From positions 823,955-887,954 of the forward strand of contig NW_001865047.1 of assembly GCF_000002865.3 (NCBI RefSeq): a stretch of DNA of 64,000 nucleotides. Reading direction: 5' to 3'. Origin of the DNA: Monosiga brevicollis MX1 (Eukaryota; Opisthokonta; Choanoflagellata; Craspedida; Salpingoecidae). The notes under the pieces are model-generated. The model was given only the letters and a program-made list of their open reading frames with translations, did not search any database and was not told where the DNA came from. Shown piece after piece: positions 1-12,828 of this stretch (positions within the stretch are counted from its first letter, which is position 1; the number at the start of each line of letters is the position of its first letter). Both the position numbers and the translations under genes were made by a program.

Positions 1-274
1 TGTTGTTGCTTCTGTGACCCTGAGTTGTGTCACCAGTCTACACCCCCAATGGCGTCGCGTTTGGCGTCTGCGTCACACCCATATGGGGCCATAGGGTGGA
101 CGTAGGGTGTAGTGGGGTCGTTGCTGTCTCACTTCGTGCTGCTTTTCCTTCATGATCCATCTTGCTGACACACACACGAATCTTTCATTTGGTCGCCATT
201 GTCATTCTTTTTGACAACTGCCCCTCGTTCTCTTCTTCGTTTTTCTTCGTCTTCCACCACGTTGAGAGATGAGA

Positions 275-364
<90 letters not shown>

Positions 365-398
365 TCATTTTTTGCTTCACGGGGTAAAGCCGCGTGCA

Positions 399-437
<39 letters not shown>

Positions 438-1105
438 ACTCACGATCAGAGAGAGAGAGAGAGAGAGAGCTGGCCATGGTTGCTGCTGCGCCTCCTGCCT
501 TGGCCCTCGAGACCTGTTCCCCTGCTTGCTTCCCCTCGTTTTGGCTTGACCTCTCACATACACATACACGCACTTGTCGCTCGGACTGACTTTGCCCCGT
601 GATTGACTCATCATGCTCTTTTGAATCACGCTGGCGTGTAGGCTCAGTGAAGAGGAGGCTCCCGTGCTCGACGCCTCCCCTTGACTTCCCCCGCCCATCC
701 CTGAACAACACATCCAAAGAAAGAAAAAAAGCGCCCCCACCCCCCCTGTGCTTGAGCTCCCTTCTCCTGCGGCTGGCTGGAGGGGGTTGCAAAAGCATGT
801 CCTCCCAGCTTCTCTGCGGCGTCTTCCATCCTTCGATTTCCTGACACTGCTACATCAGAGCCCTCCCCGCCCTGTGCCTCGACAATTTGGTTGCCAATCC
901 CCTGGTACCCGACACACATCTCCCTGTCCAAACTATTGTTGGAACCCCCCCTGCCATCCGTAAGCCCGTTGTATTTCTATTTCTATTTCTATTTCCAATC
1001 AACCAGTCTTCTCCTCGCATCCCGCGCCCGCCCAAGCCCCCTCGATCGTCTCGGCGTTCCGCTAATCTAGTCCCCCCCCCCACTTCCCCTTCTTATAGTT
1101 TGCTG
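1..1105. other. Upstream intergenic region with microsatellites
   Basis: No convincing coding exon is seen here. The stretch holds a GA tract (about 277-360), a GT tract (about 402-436) and a second GA tract (about 449-469), followed by pyrimidine-rich sequence with a short TATTTC repeat near 970-998. It leads into the start of the P5B ATPase at 1106 and probably contains that gene's promoter and 5' UTR. Long open frames in it are produced by the dinucleotide repeats. Confidence 0.6.
277..360. repeat. (GA)n microsatellite
   Basis: About 84 bp of almost pure GA dinucleotides on the + strand. It gives false Arg-Glu and Ser-Leu reading frames on the two strands. Confidence 0.95.
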
Positions 1106-4100
1106 ATGGAAAGAATGGCCCTGCACAACAAATCTCAGCATGATGGCGGCACCCGTGCCCCCCTCTCTTTGCGCCATCTCTCCACCGCCAAGGTCGTCAC
1201 GCCCCCCGACGTGGGCGTCGAAGCTGATGAAGATCCCGTCGTCACGGTACGCTCATCACCACCTGCCCGCAATGCCCTCGGCCAGCCAACAACCCAACTG
1301 GCAGTCATCCACCGCGTGTCATCTCACCCTTGCCTTTCTTTCCGGGAACCACAACCTTGCATCGGGTCTTGCCGCGCCTTCCTTGTGTGCAGGTCTGGGG
1401 TTACGCCACTAGCCCCCTGCGCCTCTTCCTATGGTACATGTGCGCCGTGCTCACGGGCGGCCTCTTGCTGCTCGTGGCACGCTGGCTGCCCATCTGGAGC
1501 TTAAAGTGCCGCTGCCGCCGTTCCATGCTCACCGCGGCCACCCATCTTCTGGTTCTCCGCCGTTCCGGCGGTGTTGACGTGGAATCCTTTGTCAACAACC
1601 CCGGTGCCAATAACGGTGTCCCCACCAATTGGCGCAAAAACGGCTACGATTGCCTCGCCGACGCCGATCCCGTCGAAGACTCGGAACCCATGCAATTCCA
1701 CCACCGCCACGTGCGCTACGTCTGGTGTGCTGAAAACGAGCAATTTGAACGCGTCTGCGGCCTCGACGTTGCCACCCCCACCTCCAAGCTCCTGGCTTAC
1801 GCCCACAACCAAGAGCAGCAGTACGTTCACACACACAACCCCGCACCACCCGCTGGCCCCTTGCCTCAGACGATTCAAAGAGTCTTCCGCGAAACTTCCG
1901 GGCCCTCATGAGTTGTGACCACCGCCGCTTTTGCTTTTATTCCAGGTCTTCCACTCGTCCCAGCCTCATTTACCGCCATGGCGCCAACACCGTGGACGTG
2001 GAAGTCAAATCCTACATGACTTTGCTCTTTGAAGAAATCCTCTCCCCCTTTTACATCTTCCAAATCTTTGCCATCATCCTGTGGGGTTTCGAATTGTACT
2101 ACTACTACGCCGGCTGCATCGTCTTGATCACCATTGTCTCCGTCACCTTGTCTCTGCTTGAAACGCGTCGTAACGCCGAAGCCCTTCGTGACATGGTTGC
2201 CTACGAAGGCGTCGTCACCCGCATCAAAACCCCTGAAGGTCGCCATGGCATCGAGGTTAGCCTGCTCCTTTTGCCTCTCGCGCATCAGCCCTTTTTGCCC
2301 TCCCCCTGACCATGCTCCCCTCCCCCACATTCGACAGGTTTCTTCAAGCGAGCTGTTGCCTGGTGATCTCTTTGAAGTACATGAGGGTGACCTCGTGCCC
2401 TGTGATGCGGTCATCTTTGAAGGCGGTTGCGTCGTCAATGAGAGCATGCTTACCGGTGTGTGGCAACGCGCCATCAGTTTCCCTCTCCACAGCGATGCAT
2501 GAGCCCTCACATCAATTGTGCGTGCAGGCGAGAGTGTGCCCGTCACCAAGACTGCGCTTCTCCTCGAGCAAGATGATCCCGTCTTCAACATTGAGAAGCA
2601 AAAGGCCCACACTCTTTTCTACGGCACTCAAGTGCGCGCGCGCACTCACTTTTGTCTCAGTCCATCCGAGAAAATACCCCCCAATGCCACTTTTCATGTC
2701 CTATCAATGCCATCCTTTGCTTTGCAGGTGGTTCAGCTGCGCTCGCACCGGCTAGTGGCCATTTGCATCCGCACAGCCTTTGATACTTCGAAGGGCCAGC
2801 TCATCCGCTCCATTCTCTACCCCAAGCCAACAAAGTATGCACCGTGTTCTCCCTCGTTCAACTTCACACCAGTCCTCGCGCTCTTTCGCCGCCTCACCGG
2901 TCCACATACATTCAGATTCCGCTTCTACCAGGATGGTATGCGCTTTTTGATGGTGCTCTCCTTTTTTGGAGCCGCTGGCTTCATCTACAGTGCCGTTGTT
3001 CTGACCAGTCGTGACGCCCCCATTGTCAAAATTGTTAAACGTGGTTTTGACATTCTCACAATCGTAGGTCCCTGCTCCACTCCAGACGCGCGTTTTCCCC
3101 CTCTCCCCGAGCCATGTTGGGCTCTGACACCTTGTGTCACCCGCCCGCCCGCCCGCCACGCTAGATTGTGCCACCCGCCCTGCCGGCGGCCATGACCGTG
3201 GGCACCATGTACGCCATCACCCGCCTAAAGAAGCAGAAAATCTTTTGCATCAGTCCACCCCGTGTTAATGTACGCTTTCTCACCGCCTGCCTTGCACTTG
3301 CAATGTCCACGCACTCATCCTACTCGTGGCCCATCACCCAACCGCCGTTGTTCTGATGCTTGTCCTGGTGTCCGTAGGTGTCCGGAAAGATCAAACTTTT
3401 TTGCTTTGACAAAACTGGTACCCTTACCGAGGATGGTCTCAGCCTGCACGCCCTACAAGAAACCCACCAGGGTGCGCTGCGCGAGTCGAGCCTCGAGCCT
3501 TCGCCTGGCTCGAGCAACATCATCAACATGGAATATGCCCTTGCTTGCTGCCACTCCCTGGCCATCTCTCGCCTGCAGAACGGCGATGTAGCGCCCATCG
3601 CCCCGGCCGTACCCAGCGAACAATCCCTCATCGGTGACCCCCTGGAGATTCAGCTGTTTCTGGCTAGTCAGTGGGTACTTGTCGAGGCCCAAACCCCGGC
3701 GATCCGCCTCAACGCCACGGGCAACCGTTTGCAAGACCTTTTTGCACAGCAGCTTGGCCCGTCCTCCTTTGTCTATCGTGAGCACGACCAAGGCGCTTCG
3801 GCATTGCTCATGCTCAAGGAGTATGCTTTCTCGTCCCACAAGCAGCGCATGACCGTGCTTGTGGCCAGTTACGATGTGAACCTCCATGACCACGAGGCGT
3901 GGACCGGCGTCCCCACCCCCCGCATCGTGGCCTACGTCAAGGGGGCACCCGAGCGCATCGCCAAGCTTTGCAACCCCAAGACCTTGCCGTCGGACTTTGA
4001 AGACGTCTTGGCTGCCTACACACACCGAGGCCTTCGGGTCCTTGCTGTGGCAGGCGCCTTCCTTTCCACGACCGACCTGGCCGAGGCCAAGGCCATGCCT

Positions 4101-5654
4101 CGCGAAAAGGTTGAACGGGATCTCACCTTTCTCGGTTTTGCCATTTTCGAGAACCGTGTCAAGCCGGAAACGGCAGGCATCCTGGAGCGATTGCATCAGG
4201 CCCACATCCGAACAGTCATGATCACGGGTGACAACGTGCTCACCGCCTGCAGCGTAGCCCGCTCCTCGGGCATGGTACCTGCCAATGCGCCCATTTTTTA
4301 TGCTTGCGTCAACGGACCTACCGCTTTTTTGCGCGAGGATGAAGAAGAACCCGAGGACCTCGACTCTGGCCTCGTTGATGATGCCCCTGGTGTCGTCTTC
4401 AAGGATGAGGAAGATGCGACCACCGTTGCCCAGGATGCGCACAACATCCAGGTTGACGTGAGCCACCTCTTGCCGTGGGGTGTGCGCTTCGTCGAATTCC
4501 CCCATCTTGCCCGCGACCGTCCCGTTTCGGCCTGGTACTCGCCCCCCACGGGCTACGCCGCCATTGCCGTTACCGGGCGCGAATTTGGCACCATCCGGCG
4601 TGAGCATCCGCAGTTTTATCAACGCCTTCTTGTATCGGCCACCATTTTCGCCCGCATGGCTCCAGACCAAAAGGCACAGCTCATTGAGGACCTTATTGCC
4701 CTCGACTACTGCGTTGGCATGTGCGGCGATGGCGCCAATGACTGCGGCGCGCTCAAGGCGGCCCACGTCGGCGTTTCGCTTTCCGAGGCCGAGGCCTCAG
4801 TGGCTGCCCCCTTTACCTCCAACACGCCCAACATTAGTTGTGTCGACACGCTCATGCGTGAAGGCCGAGCGGCCCTGGTGACCTCCTTCTCCTGTTTCAA
4901 GTTTATGGCCCTGTATAGTTTTGTTGAGTTTTCCAACGTCCTCATCCTGTACTGGATCGACTCAAACCTGGGCGATATGCAGTATCTCTACGTTGACCTC
5001 GTCCTCACTTTGACCCTGGCCGTGTGCATGGGTCACACGGCCGCGGGACCGCGCCTGGCCCCCAAACGCCCAGCTGGCAGTCTCGTGTCTCCAGCTGTGC
5101 TTGTTTCCATAGTGACACAGATTTTGCTCAATGTTGGAGCTCAGGTCGCCATTTTGGAGATGGCGCGGGCGCAGTCGTGGTTTCAACCGCTTCACGCCTT
5201 GCCCGATTCCAACAATATCAAGTGCTACGAGAACACGGTCACCTTTCTGTTTGCCAACTTTATCTATGTGGCCGTGGCTGTGGCGTTTACGTCAGGCCTG
5301 CCTCATCAGGCCCCCGTGCTTCACAACTACAGCTTCATTGCGGCAGTGGTGGGTCTTACGGCCGTCAACGTTCTCTTCATTGCTTGGCCCACCTTGTTCA
5401 TTCGTACGACGCTCCAAACCTACATCATTCCCGACTGGAACTTTCGCATTGTGATGCTGGGCATGGCTGCGGCGTATGCCTTCATTTCAGTGGTGATTGA
5501 TCGCGTGAGTACCAACAGCACCACCTTCCGTCGTCTGATCAAGGCCGTGTTCTACAAGACCAAGTATAAGAATGCCTACAAGCAAGTGGCGCGCGACGTC
5601 ATATCCGATGACTGGCTGCAGATCTCGAGCAAGAGTAAGTCATCGAGCGTGTGA
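1106..5654 (+). CDS. P5B-type P-type ATPase (ATP13A2/3-like), 9 exons
   Basis: This is a P-type cation-pump family member. Animal P5B ATPases (ATP13A2-like) export polyamines from late endosomes or lysosomes; that substrate is inherited from the family, not shown here. Nine exons join in frame: 1106-1246, 1393-1820, 1946-2255, 2338-2455, 2528-2631, 2728-2834, 2916-3063, 3165-3269 and 3378-5654. Exon 2 carries the P5 N-terminal membrane segment ([14 protein letters not shown]). Exon 3 has the family block [14 protein letters not shown], and exons 4-5 the TGES actuator loop. Exon 8 has [15 protein letters not shown] marks P5B, whereas P5A has PPELP. Exon 9 has the phosphorylated Asp in [10 protein letters not shown], the MITGDN motif, the [13 protein letters not shown] hinge and the last membrane helices. 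All catalytic motifs are intact. The ATG at 1106 is chosen because it opens the frame that splices into exon 2. The next gene downstream is convergent. Confidence 0.95.
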
Positions 5655-6412
5655 AGCTGGTGCCTGACAGTCGGCCGCAAGGATCTCGATGAAGAGCAAA
5701 CGAACGCCAGAGACGTTGTTCCGTTTAGCTACAGAGCCCATCCCCCCCCCTCTCTCTCTCTCCCGCTTGTTGATCATTGCTGGTGATCAAGTGTGCTGGC
5801 GCTTGGCGATGGCGCGCTCTCGCGCTTTGGATTGACTCTTTGTTTGCTTGTCATGTGATTGTCTCTTGTCGCGCCCTCTTGTCTTGTATGGGGGTTGTGT
5901 GCTCTTTTTCCATGTGAGCAGAATCATCGGTGTATTAGGTACCATCCTGTTTGACCTCGACGCAACGAGGCTAATTCGGCATGACTTGCTCGTCCCGGCC
6001 TTGAAATCTTGTGATTGTAAGGTTGGGTGGGATGAGTTGGAAGGTTTGACTGGAAAGATTTTCGTTTGTTTGTTCGTTTTCTTTGGCATGTTTTTTTTTT
6101 TGTTTAGTTGTAGTGATTAGAGGTTTTCTTTCGATTGTTATCACGGGTATACTTGCGCTTCTGGCCCCACCAATTCGGAGCGTGCTGGCTTGGAAGCATG
6201 AGCCGCATGTGTGGCTTTCATGTGCCGATTTTGCGCCATTAGCGTTTGTGGATTGGGCTCCATCTCCGAACAACCGACAGACTTTCAGAAGAATCGATTA
6301 ATTGTTGCGTGCAGTGTGTGTACGTTGAACGACTGGCTTTGAGCACATCATTGGCCATATTACTCATTCACATGGGAAAATAACCAAGTCGGCAGCTTGC
6401 CTTTGCCTGAAA
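5655..6412. other. Convergent intergenic region
   Basis: This lies between the 3' ends of the P5B ATPase (+) and the SPFH gene (-). It contains a short CT tract near 5750-5763 and a T run near 6090-6100. Small open frames here show no family motif. I see nothing else in it; it is probably the two 3' UTRs. Confidence 0.6.
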
Positions 6413-8018
6413 TCATGAGAGGGGGACTGTGGGTTGAACATCTGTATCTGAGCAAATGACTGTCAAGAGATTGCTGACCAGGCGGGCCGATTCATGTTCC
6501 TGCATCTCAACGCCATTGAGCTGCAACACATGTACGCGTGGTCATGAGATAAGAGTGAAGGAAAACGAGGTCTCGACAAGAAGGAGCGCATTCGCAGACC
6601 TTGAGAGCATTGAGTGCCGAGGCAGCAATGTCAACGGCGCCATTGACAATGGTTGAGCGGGCTTGCACCATGGCCGAGGCCTGGAGAAGCGAATTGGCGT
6701 TAAGTAGAGTTTGGCAGAAAAAGAAGCAGGCAACGGAGAAAGACAATGTGTTAACAGACAATACCTGCTGGCGTTTCAGCATGGCAGCTGCAATGACGGG
6801 TGCATATGAGATTTCCTTGAGGCCAAAAGAGTGCACATGAATGCCCGATACGTGGACAAGCGCCTGCAGGGTGAAGACCAAAAACAAGGTGAGAGGATGC
6901 ATGGGGTGGGGGTTGAGTAGACGTCAGCAGGCACATGGTCCTGTGCGAACGCTTTGAGATGCAGTCTGACCCACCTGCAAGCGCTCACGCAGCATGGCGG
7001 AGACTTCGTGTGAGTGGGTGCGCAGGGACGGGACGCCCTCGGCTGCCTCGTAGGGGAATTGTCCCATAACCTAACAACACGCGATTCAAAGGCCGGCCTG
7101 TGAGTCATGTAAGGGGGACGGGTTGAGAACAGGAAGGGGGCGCCAACGGAGCAGATAAAACGCACGTCCTTGAGAACAGTTTCACCCTGGGTGATGAGAA
7201 AAGTACGAGGATTTTCCACCTCGAGCGCGGCCTGCCTCAGGAGGTCGAGTGTGAGAAAGCCGAGGAAAAAGAGGAAAAGGAGAACCGAAGCAAGTTGAAT
7301 GGTGTAGAGATGAGAGTGACATGGAAGCTATCCAACCTTGTACGAGTCGACAAATTGGTAGGTCACCACGGCAGAGATGACGAGGGGGTTGCCCTCACGA
7401 TCCATCACGGTGCGGCTAGCAAACGAGGAGGGATAGCAGGAATATCCGTTGAGCAGGTAGAGCAGACCCGAGCGTTGGTGAGGCGGGGAGGCGGTTGAAA
7501 AAAAGGCTCGTTATCAAAGAGGAAAGAAAGCGCGCGCGCGCGTGCGCGGGCGAGCAAAGAAGCCGAGAACAAAGCCCTTACCTTTTGGCGGGCAGGTCCA
7601 TGGACTGCAGTTTGGTGCTGATGACGCGTTTGCTGCGCCCAAAGACGTTGGAGTAGTGGAGGCCGGGCTTGCGCACGGTGCGTTCGTAATTGCCAAAGCG
7701 CAAAATCACGGCTTCGGATTGGACATCCAAAACAAAAAAGGATCTGCGCAGAGGTCAGGGTGCCCGCGGGATACATGAGGTGGGGGTGGCGCAAAGGAGG
7801 CTTTGGCGGCGAGGTTCAGTCATGGTTACGTACGCGAGGCAGCTTGTACCAAAGCTGAGCGGGCAGAGCAAGGTCTGCAGGCAGCACGAGATGGGGTGGC
7901 AGAACATGCCCTTGGGCTCATCCGCCAAATCATCTCGATCAGCGGGCGGGAGGAGCTTGATGGCTTCCATCGTTGGTTGCCGGTCCATGGAGGGGGAGAT
8001 CTTGCTCAGGCCGGCCAT
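6413..8018 (-). CDS. SPFH/band 7 (stomatin-prohibitin superfamily) protein
   Basis: SPFH proteins form oligomeric scaffolds in membrane microdomains. Read on the minus strand, exon 1 (ATG at 8018) has a Cys-rich hydrophobic patch (FCHPISCCLQTLLCPL). Later exons join as FFVLDVQSEAVILRFGNYER, then TVMDREGNPLVISAVVTYQF (the band 7 core), NPRTFLITQGETVLKD, PYEAAEGVPSLRTHSHEVS, LKEISYAPVIAAAMLKRQQ (the conserved 'YAPEIAQAMLQRQQ'-like block) and ARSTIVNGAVDIA. The final exon ends ...DTDVQPTVPLS with its stop at 6413-6415. There are about seven exons with short GT-AG introns. It most resembles the bacterial or eukaryotic SPFH proteins with an 'AR.KIVEGAV' C-terminal helix, rather than prohibitin or flotillin. 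The cysteines could be palmitoylated in a membrane hairpin (inference). Exact exon edges near 7500-7570 are less certain. Confidence 0.85.
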
Positions 8019-8556
8019 ATTGGTAGTAAGAGCTCAACGGTAGCCACGAGGGGAAACTGTGCGCGATCGATCGTCAACTTGAGCGCGTCAGCCACAGCCA
8101 ATAACGCAGTCCAAGACCAAGGACACGAAGCAGCGTTGGCGTTGGCGTTGGCAGTGGTGGTGGTGGTGGTGGTGGTGGTGGTGAACAGGGGCAGCGGGGT
8201 CACTCCTGTGGGCGAGTTTTCAAGATCAGCAGAAGCAGCACAGCGGCTCGAAGAAGAAGAAGAAGAAGAAGAAGAAGAAAAATGAAAGATGCTCGACGAG
8301 TGGATTCAAGGTCAACTCACTCCCACTCCCCTCCCAGCCTCAGCTCCAACCCCCAGCCCCAGTCCCAGCTCCAGCCTCAGCTCCAGGTCCAGTCCCAGCT
8401 CCAGTCCCAGCTCCAGCCTCAGGCCCCCCGGGCCTTCCTCCAGCTCCAGTCAGCTGCTGCCCGTATACGTAACCCTCGACCCCCGCCCTGCAAGATGAGA
8501 GAGAGAGAGAGACACAGAGAGAGAGAGAGACAGAGAGACGTTACAAGAGGGACGTT

Positions 8557-8642
<86 letters not shown>

Positions 8643-8643
8643 A

Positions 8644-8678
<35 letters not shown>

Positions 8679-8751
8679 TGTGGTAGTTGTGCTTTTCCTT
8701 TGTGTCTTTGCTCTTTACTTCTCTCTTTCTCAAACCGACCAAACCAATTCA

Positions 8752-8782
<31 letters not shown>

Positions 8783-9389
8783 TTCTCAAACATCTTCAAA
8801 CTCTCTCTTCTTACTGTCAGAGTCAGCAGAAGGAGATGGGGCTTATGGAGGTGCGGGGGAGGGAGGGAGTGCTGATGGGCAAAGGAGCGCAGCCATCAGC
8901 ACTCGGTCTGTAGGGGTGCTGACCCAATAACGCTCAAAGTTCAAGTTGGAGGAAGGGACGGAAAGCTCGATTCCGCTGAACTGTGTTCCTCTTTCTCCTC
9001 TTTCTGCCTTGCCCCCGAGGATGGAGCCAAGGTGATGTTTCCACACGCGCGGAAAGGACAAGGCTCACCGCTATAGCGCAGGCTCCTCCATGGCCATCAT
9101 CGCTCGTCGCAGGTTGTGATGCGTGTGGGGTCGGGGCTCCTCATCCTCAACTGCCAGTCCAGACATGCCACGCAACGACACGCCACGTTAACAAGTGAGA
9201 ACAATTTGCCAGCAACAAGCTGTATGGATGCATGAATGTGTGTTTGTCCAAATGTCTGTCTGCATGTATGAATCCGATATATCCGATGTATGCATGTCTG
9301 TATACATTCATGGCTGAATGTGCGTGCATGATGTGTGAACCTGGATAAATGTGCAAAGGTCTATGACATGTCACCAACCACACGGTCTT
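8019..9389. other. Repeat-rich intergenic region
   Basis: This lies upstream of the SPFH gene and downstream of the 3' end of the 9390-12828 gene. It holds many simple repeats: TGG (about 8154-8182), GAA (about 8251-8279), CCAGCTCCAG-like units (about 8340-8450), GA (about 8494-8538), GT (about 8559-8640), CT (about 8645-8676) and CT (about 8756-8783). Beyond 8800 there is no recognisable exon. Confidence 0.6.
8559..8676. repeat. Compound (GT)n-(CT)n microsatellite
   Basis: About 80 bp of GT dinucleotide, a short GCGAATTC spacer and about 32 bp of CT. Alternating GT of this length can adopt Z-DNA; that is general knowledge of such repeats, not shown here. Confidence 0.95.
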
Positions 9390-12300
9390 TCAAGGCAACA
9401 TACATGAGTGCACGGGGCGATGGGCTGTTCCGTCCCGTGTTCCCAGTCCGAGGTCGTCGTCCCCGACACTGCCGCGGTTCTGAGCGCTGGCCGTTCGCGC
9501 TCGCCGCGCCGCCACGGTGGCTATCATTCCAGTAAATAAAGAACAAAAGGCGATATGAGTTTTCAAGAACTTGACGTTCCAGCTACAACGCAGGCTCGCA
9601 CAAAATCTGAAGGACGTACCCTTGACTTCCTCAAAGCTGAGAGCTGCCAGCGCCGCTGAGGCGTTGATCCCGGGCTCGCCGCGTACCGTACCGTTCACGT
9701 GCGCCTCGATGGGCGGAAGTAAAGGAACGCGCGAGCCCCCATGTACCCCGCGACTGGGATGTCGATGCCCAAAGGTTCCCCCACGATGTCCACCGCGAAC
9801 TCGGTGTCGAGGCTGCGCACAAAACAACAACGGTGTTGGAGTGAGTTGCAAAAGACAGAAGATTAAAAAATTGGAAAACAAAACAAAAAAAAAAAAAAAA
9901 AGATCCAGTCGGTGCCGCGCAAGGTGCTCGTGGTCAAAATAAGCTAGAGCCAATCAAAAATAAAAAAAAAGAGGGACAGACCGGTTGAGGTTGACGCAAG
10001 AGCTGTTGCTGGGCCTTGAGATGCAAACGTAGTTGCGAGGTTGGCCCGCCCCGCGGAAATGGAGCCGCCGCAAAGCCCTTCTCTTTGCTGGACGCAGGAC
10101 TGGGTCCATGGCGCACCCGGGCTGGTTTGCGAGCCCCGTTGCCATGCCGCGAAGTGGGGGCTGCCAGGTGCAACGTCGCAGCAAAGGACGTTTGCTGCCC
10201 ATCGGTGGGCCCCAGGGAATCCTGGCGGTCGCTCATGCCCCCACGGGAACGCGAGCGCAGACCAATGGCCATGGCCGAACCCACAATCGAGGGACCCGGC
10301 GTCCCCACGGGACTAGGTGATTGCCCATCTCCAGTCCGCATCAGATTCACCTGGGCCTGGTCCGAGGACAGAGCTGGCTGCCCAATGCGACTTCTTCGAC
10401 GTGGCCGCGGGGTCGTTGAAGTGCCTGGGTGCGGCAGAGGGCTGCTGCGTGGCTCCAGAGCCGGACTAAGGCAAGGCCACACAAGGCAGGATGAATAATC
10501 TCCACCCTCGTACCCAGCCTGAGGACACATGATAAAGAGGTGCACATGATAAAGAGGTGCACGTTCACGTACATCATCGTATCGGCGTCCGCCTGCCGCA
10601 CAGTGAGGACATCCATGCCCTGGGAAGCCCGTCGCACCCCTAAAGGCCGGTTGTCAGAGAGGGACAGCATTGACAGGCTCTGGAGTTCCAAGGCCGCTGC
10701 CCGGTGGTCCCGCGCAAACTCGGCCGACGTTCGACGTGAATTGCCAGACCGACGCGTCGGTATGTTCTCGGGCTACCAAACGTATGGAAGACAAAACATG
10801 GAAGACAAAACATGGAAGACAAAATGGCAATCGAGACGTGAGGGTTAAATCCAATAACCTCGGTATTGCCATGCGCCCCACACGAGGGGCCCGCATGGGT
10901 GCGTAGAGAGGCCCGACAAACTGACCTGACGCGCAACGTGTGTCAGCAAAAAATCATCATCAGCATCTGATGTCTCATTTGTGGGACTGAGAGCGCGGCT
11001 GTGCCTGGGCACCGGTCGATGAGAAGGCACAATCGACCCCTGCATTTGATTGGCGCGGCGCTCAGCAGCAAAGCGACGAAGTCCCGCCAGAGGGTGGGCA
11101 TGACTGCTGTTGTGAAGGGAGGAACGGTGGGAACGCCGACTGGCATAAAGGGAGGAGTCATCGTCGCTCGAATCACCCGATTCAAATGTCATGACCTGCG
11201 CCATGTCACTGTCAAAGGACTGCTGCCATGGCTCGTCGCGGAACGACATTCGAAGTGTGTTTTGAAGCCCTGGCGTTGGCGTTGACGATGCCACCCGCGC
11301 CAAAATGGGACGCAGCCGCTGTACAAGCGCAGGCCAGATGTGCTCGAAAAGCTGACCCACGATAAGCGTGCGATCTACATGCACACGCGCCCACGGAGCA
11401 GTGAGCAATGCGCACTTCACGAGAGCAGATTGTTTAAAATCTGATGATGCTTCTGTTGCCGCTGGACATTGGCAGCGCTATGACAAACCTTGTTCGTCAG
11501 GATCTGGATGGGGATCGGTTTGATCGTAGGCAAAAACTTCTTCATAGTAGCCTTCCTGCTCCAGCACCGGGTCCTCGTCGGGGTCTTCGGCCCACGCCAA
11601 GGTCGGTGGGCGTGTAGCGCCAAAGCTTGAAGTGTTTGATGAAGCATCACCGCTGGGCACCAGGGGCACCCAGTAGCGACGGCCAGGATGTCGGTGGGAC
11701 GGCTGGCCGGGAGACCATCGCGAGTTCTCAAGGGCCTCGTCAACGGCGTGATCCCAGGAAGATCGCTGTCGGCGCCCCGGACGCGGGATCTCAAACGAAT
11801 AAAAGTCAAATGCAGCGTAGTCCCGGCCAGGTTCCTGAGAGACGCGTGGCCCGGAGACGGTCCAAGGTTTTCCAAGTACGCAAAGATTTTGGGCGTGCTG
11901 TGTCGGCTCGTGACCGCGAGGTGTGGTCCGGCCATGCGCAGGAGAGAACGTCGATTGGCGAGGGCCATTGGCACCAGTGGTCTTGGGCAAAGCATGTGGG
12001 ACGATCATGACAATACCAGACTCGCGAACAGGAGCAATTTGGTGACCCTGCAAACGGAGATGAGGAAACTCGGTTCGCCACTGGCGACATTCATCCTGCA
12101 CAATGGCGTTGAGGAGACTGGGCGAGGCCCGACCGGCCGAGAGGGCAGCCTGCGTGCCTTCGCGATCTATGGAGCGTTGAAAGTGCTCGCGATCAGAAAA
12201 GCGCTGGTTGCTGGGTGCCATCCTGGAACTTTCTAAACCGAAAAAATGTGTTCCTTGCAGGCTATAACTCGGACGCGGGGTGGGATCATTATCTGGATCA

Positions 12301-12828
12301 GTGCCATTAGAGGAGCTCTTGCGGAACATGGTCGGGGTTGGTTGCGCCGAGGGCGAGGTACGATCCGAGGCCGACACGGACGGCGAGTCTAGGGCAGACA
12401 AAGAAGCATTCTCGCCATAAAGCTGGCGGTCGATCGACTCCATCAAGATGGCCACATCGTTGGTGCATTGCCTGCGTAGCTCACGAGAAGGCACGAACAT
12501 GGGGAAAAGATCAAATGCGTGGAAGGAAACCATAACGGTGCACAAGACAGTGTGAGCTCAACAGGCAAGCAGTTTGAAGGAAGCAAGATGACGAGCAGCA
12601 GGGCGCACATGTCAATCTCGTCGCCCTGCCAAGATGCGATGCTAGCTGTGGTGACCTCGGAAAAGGCCGCACTCCTGTAGGCGCGAGTCAAAAAGACCCA
12701 GGGCGAGCGAGGACAACCCGCGTGATCGATGAGCATGGGTTACATAGAGGAAAACATGGACCGGTAAACGGGCAAACATGAGAGTCTAGCAGAGGAGGAC
12801 GTTGCACGTACGCGCGACCCGAGGTCAT
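9390..12828 (-). CDS. Unrecognised Ser/Pro/Arg-rich protein, multi-exon
   Basis: I do not recognise the family. A coherent minus-strand model starts at the ATG at 12828 (a 17-nt exon, MTSGR-) and splices to an exon with CALLLVILLPSNCLPVEL near 12600-12680. Next comes a long exon about 11493-12470 (starting QCTNDVAILMESIDRQLYGEN). An exon about 10930-11367 carries LIVGQLFEHIWPALVQRLRP and an acidic SGDSSDDDSS patch. An exon about 10590-10770 (PENIPTRRSGNSRR..., LQSLSMLSLSDNRP) follows. The disordered Pro/Ser/Arg exon about 9985-10460 and one or two 3' exons ending near 9390 complete it. The 9640-9830 exon reads well in two frames (TEFAVDIVGEPLGIDIPVAG and IEAHVNGTVRGEPG). That suggests a mis-set splice, an assembly indel next to the poly-T/A run at 9884-9901, or an unseen intron. 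Overall the protein looks mostly disordered, with two short hydrophobic or helical islands. Confidence 0.45.

Noticed and set aside
3453-4766. 437-codon open frame on the minus strand
   Set aside because: Antisense shadow of the P5B ATPase exon 9; no motif, and the sense strand is clearly coding.
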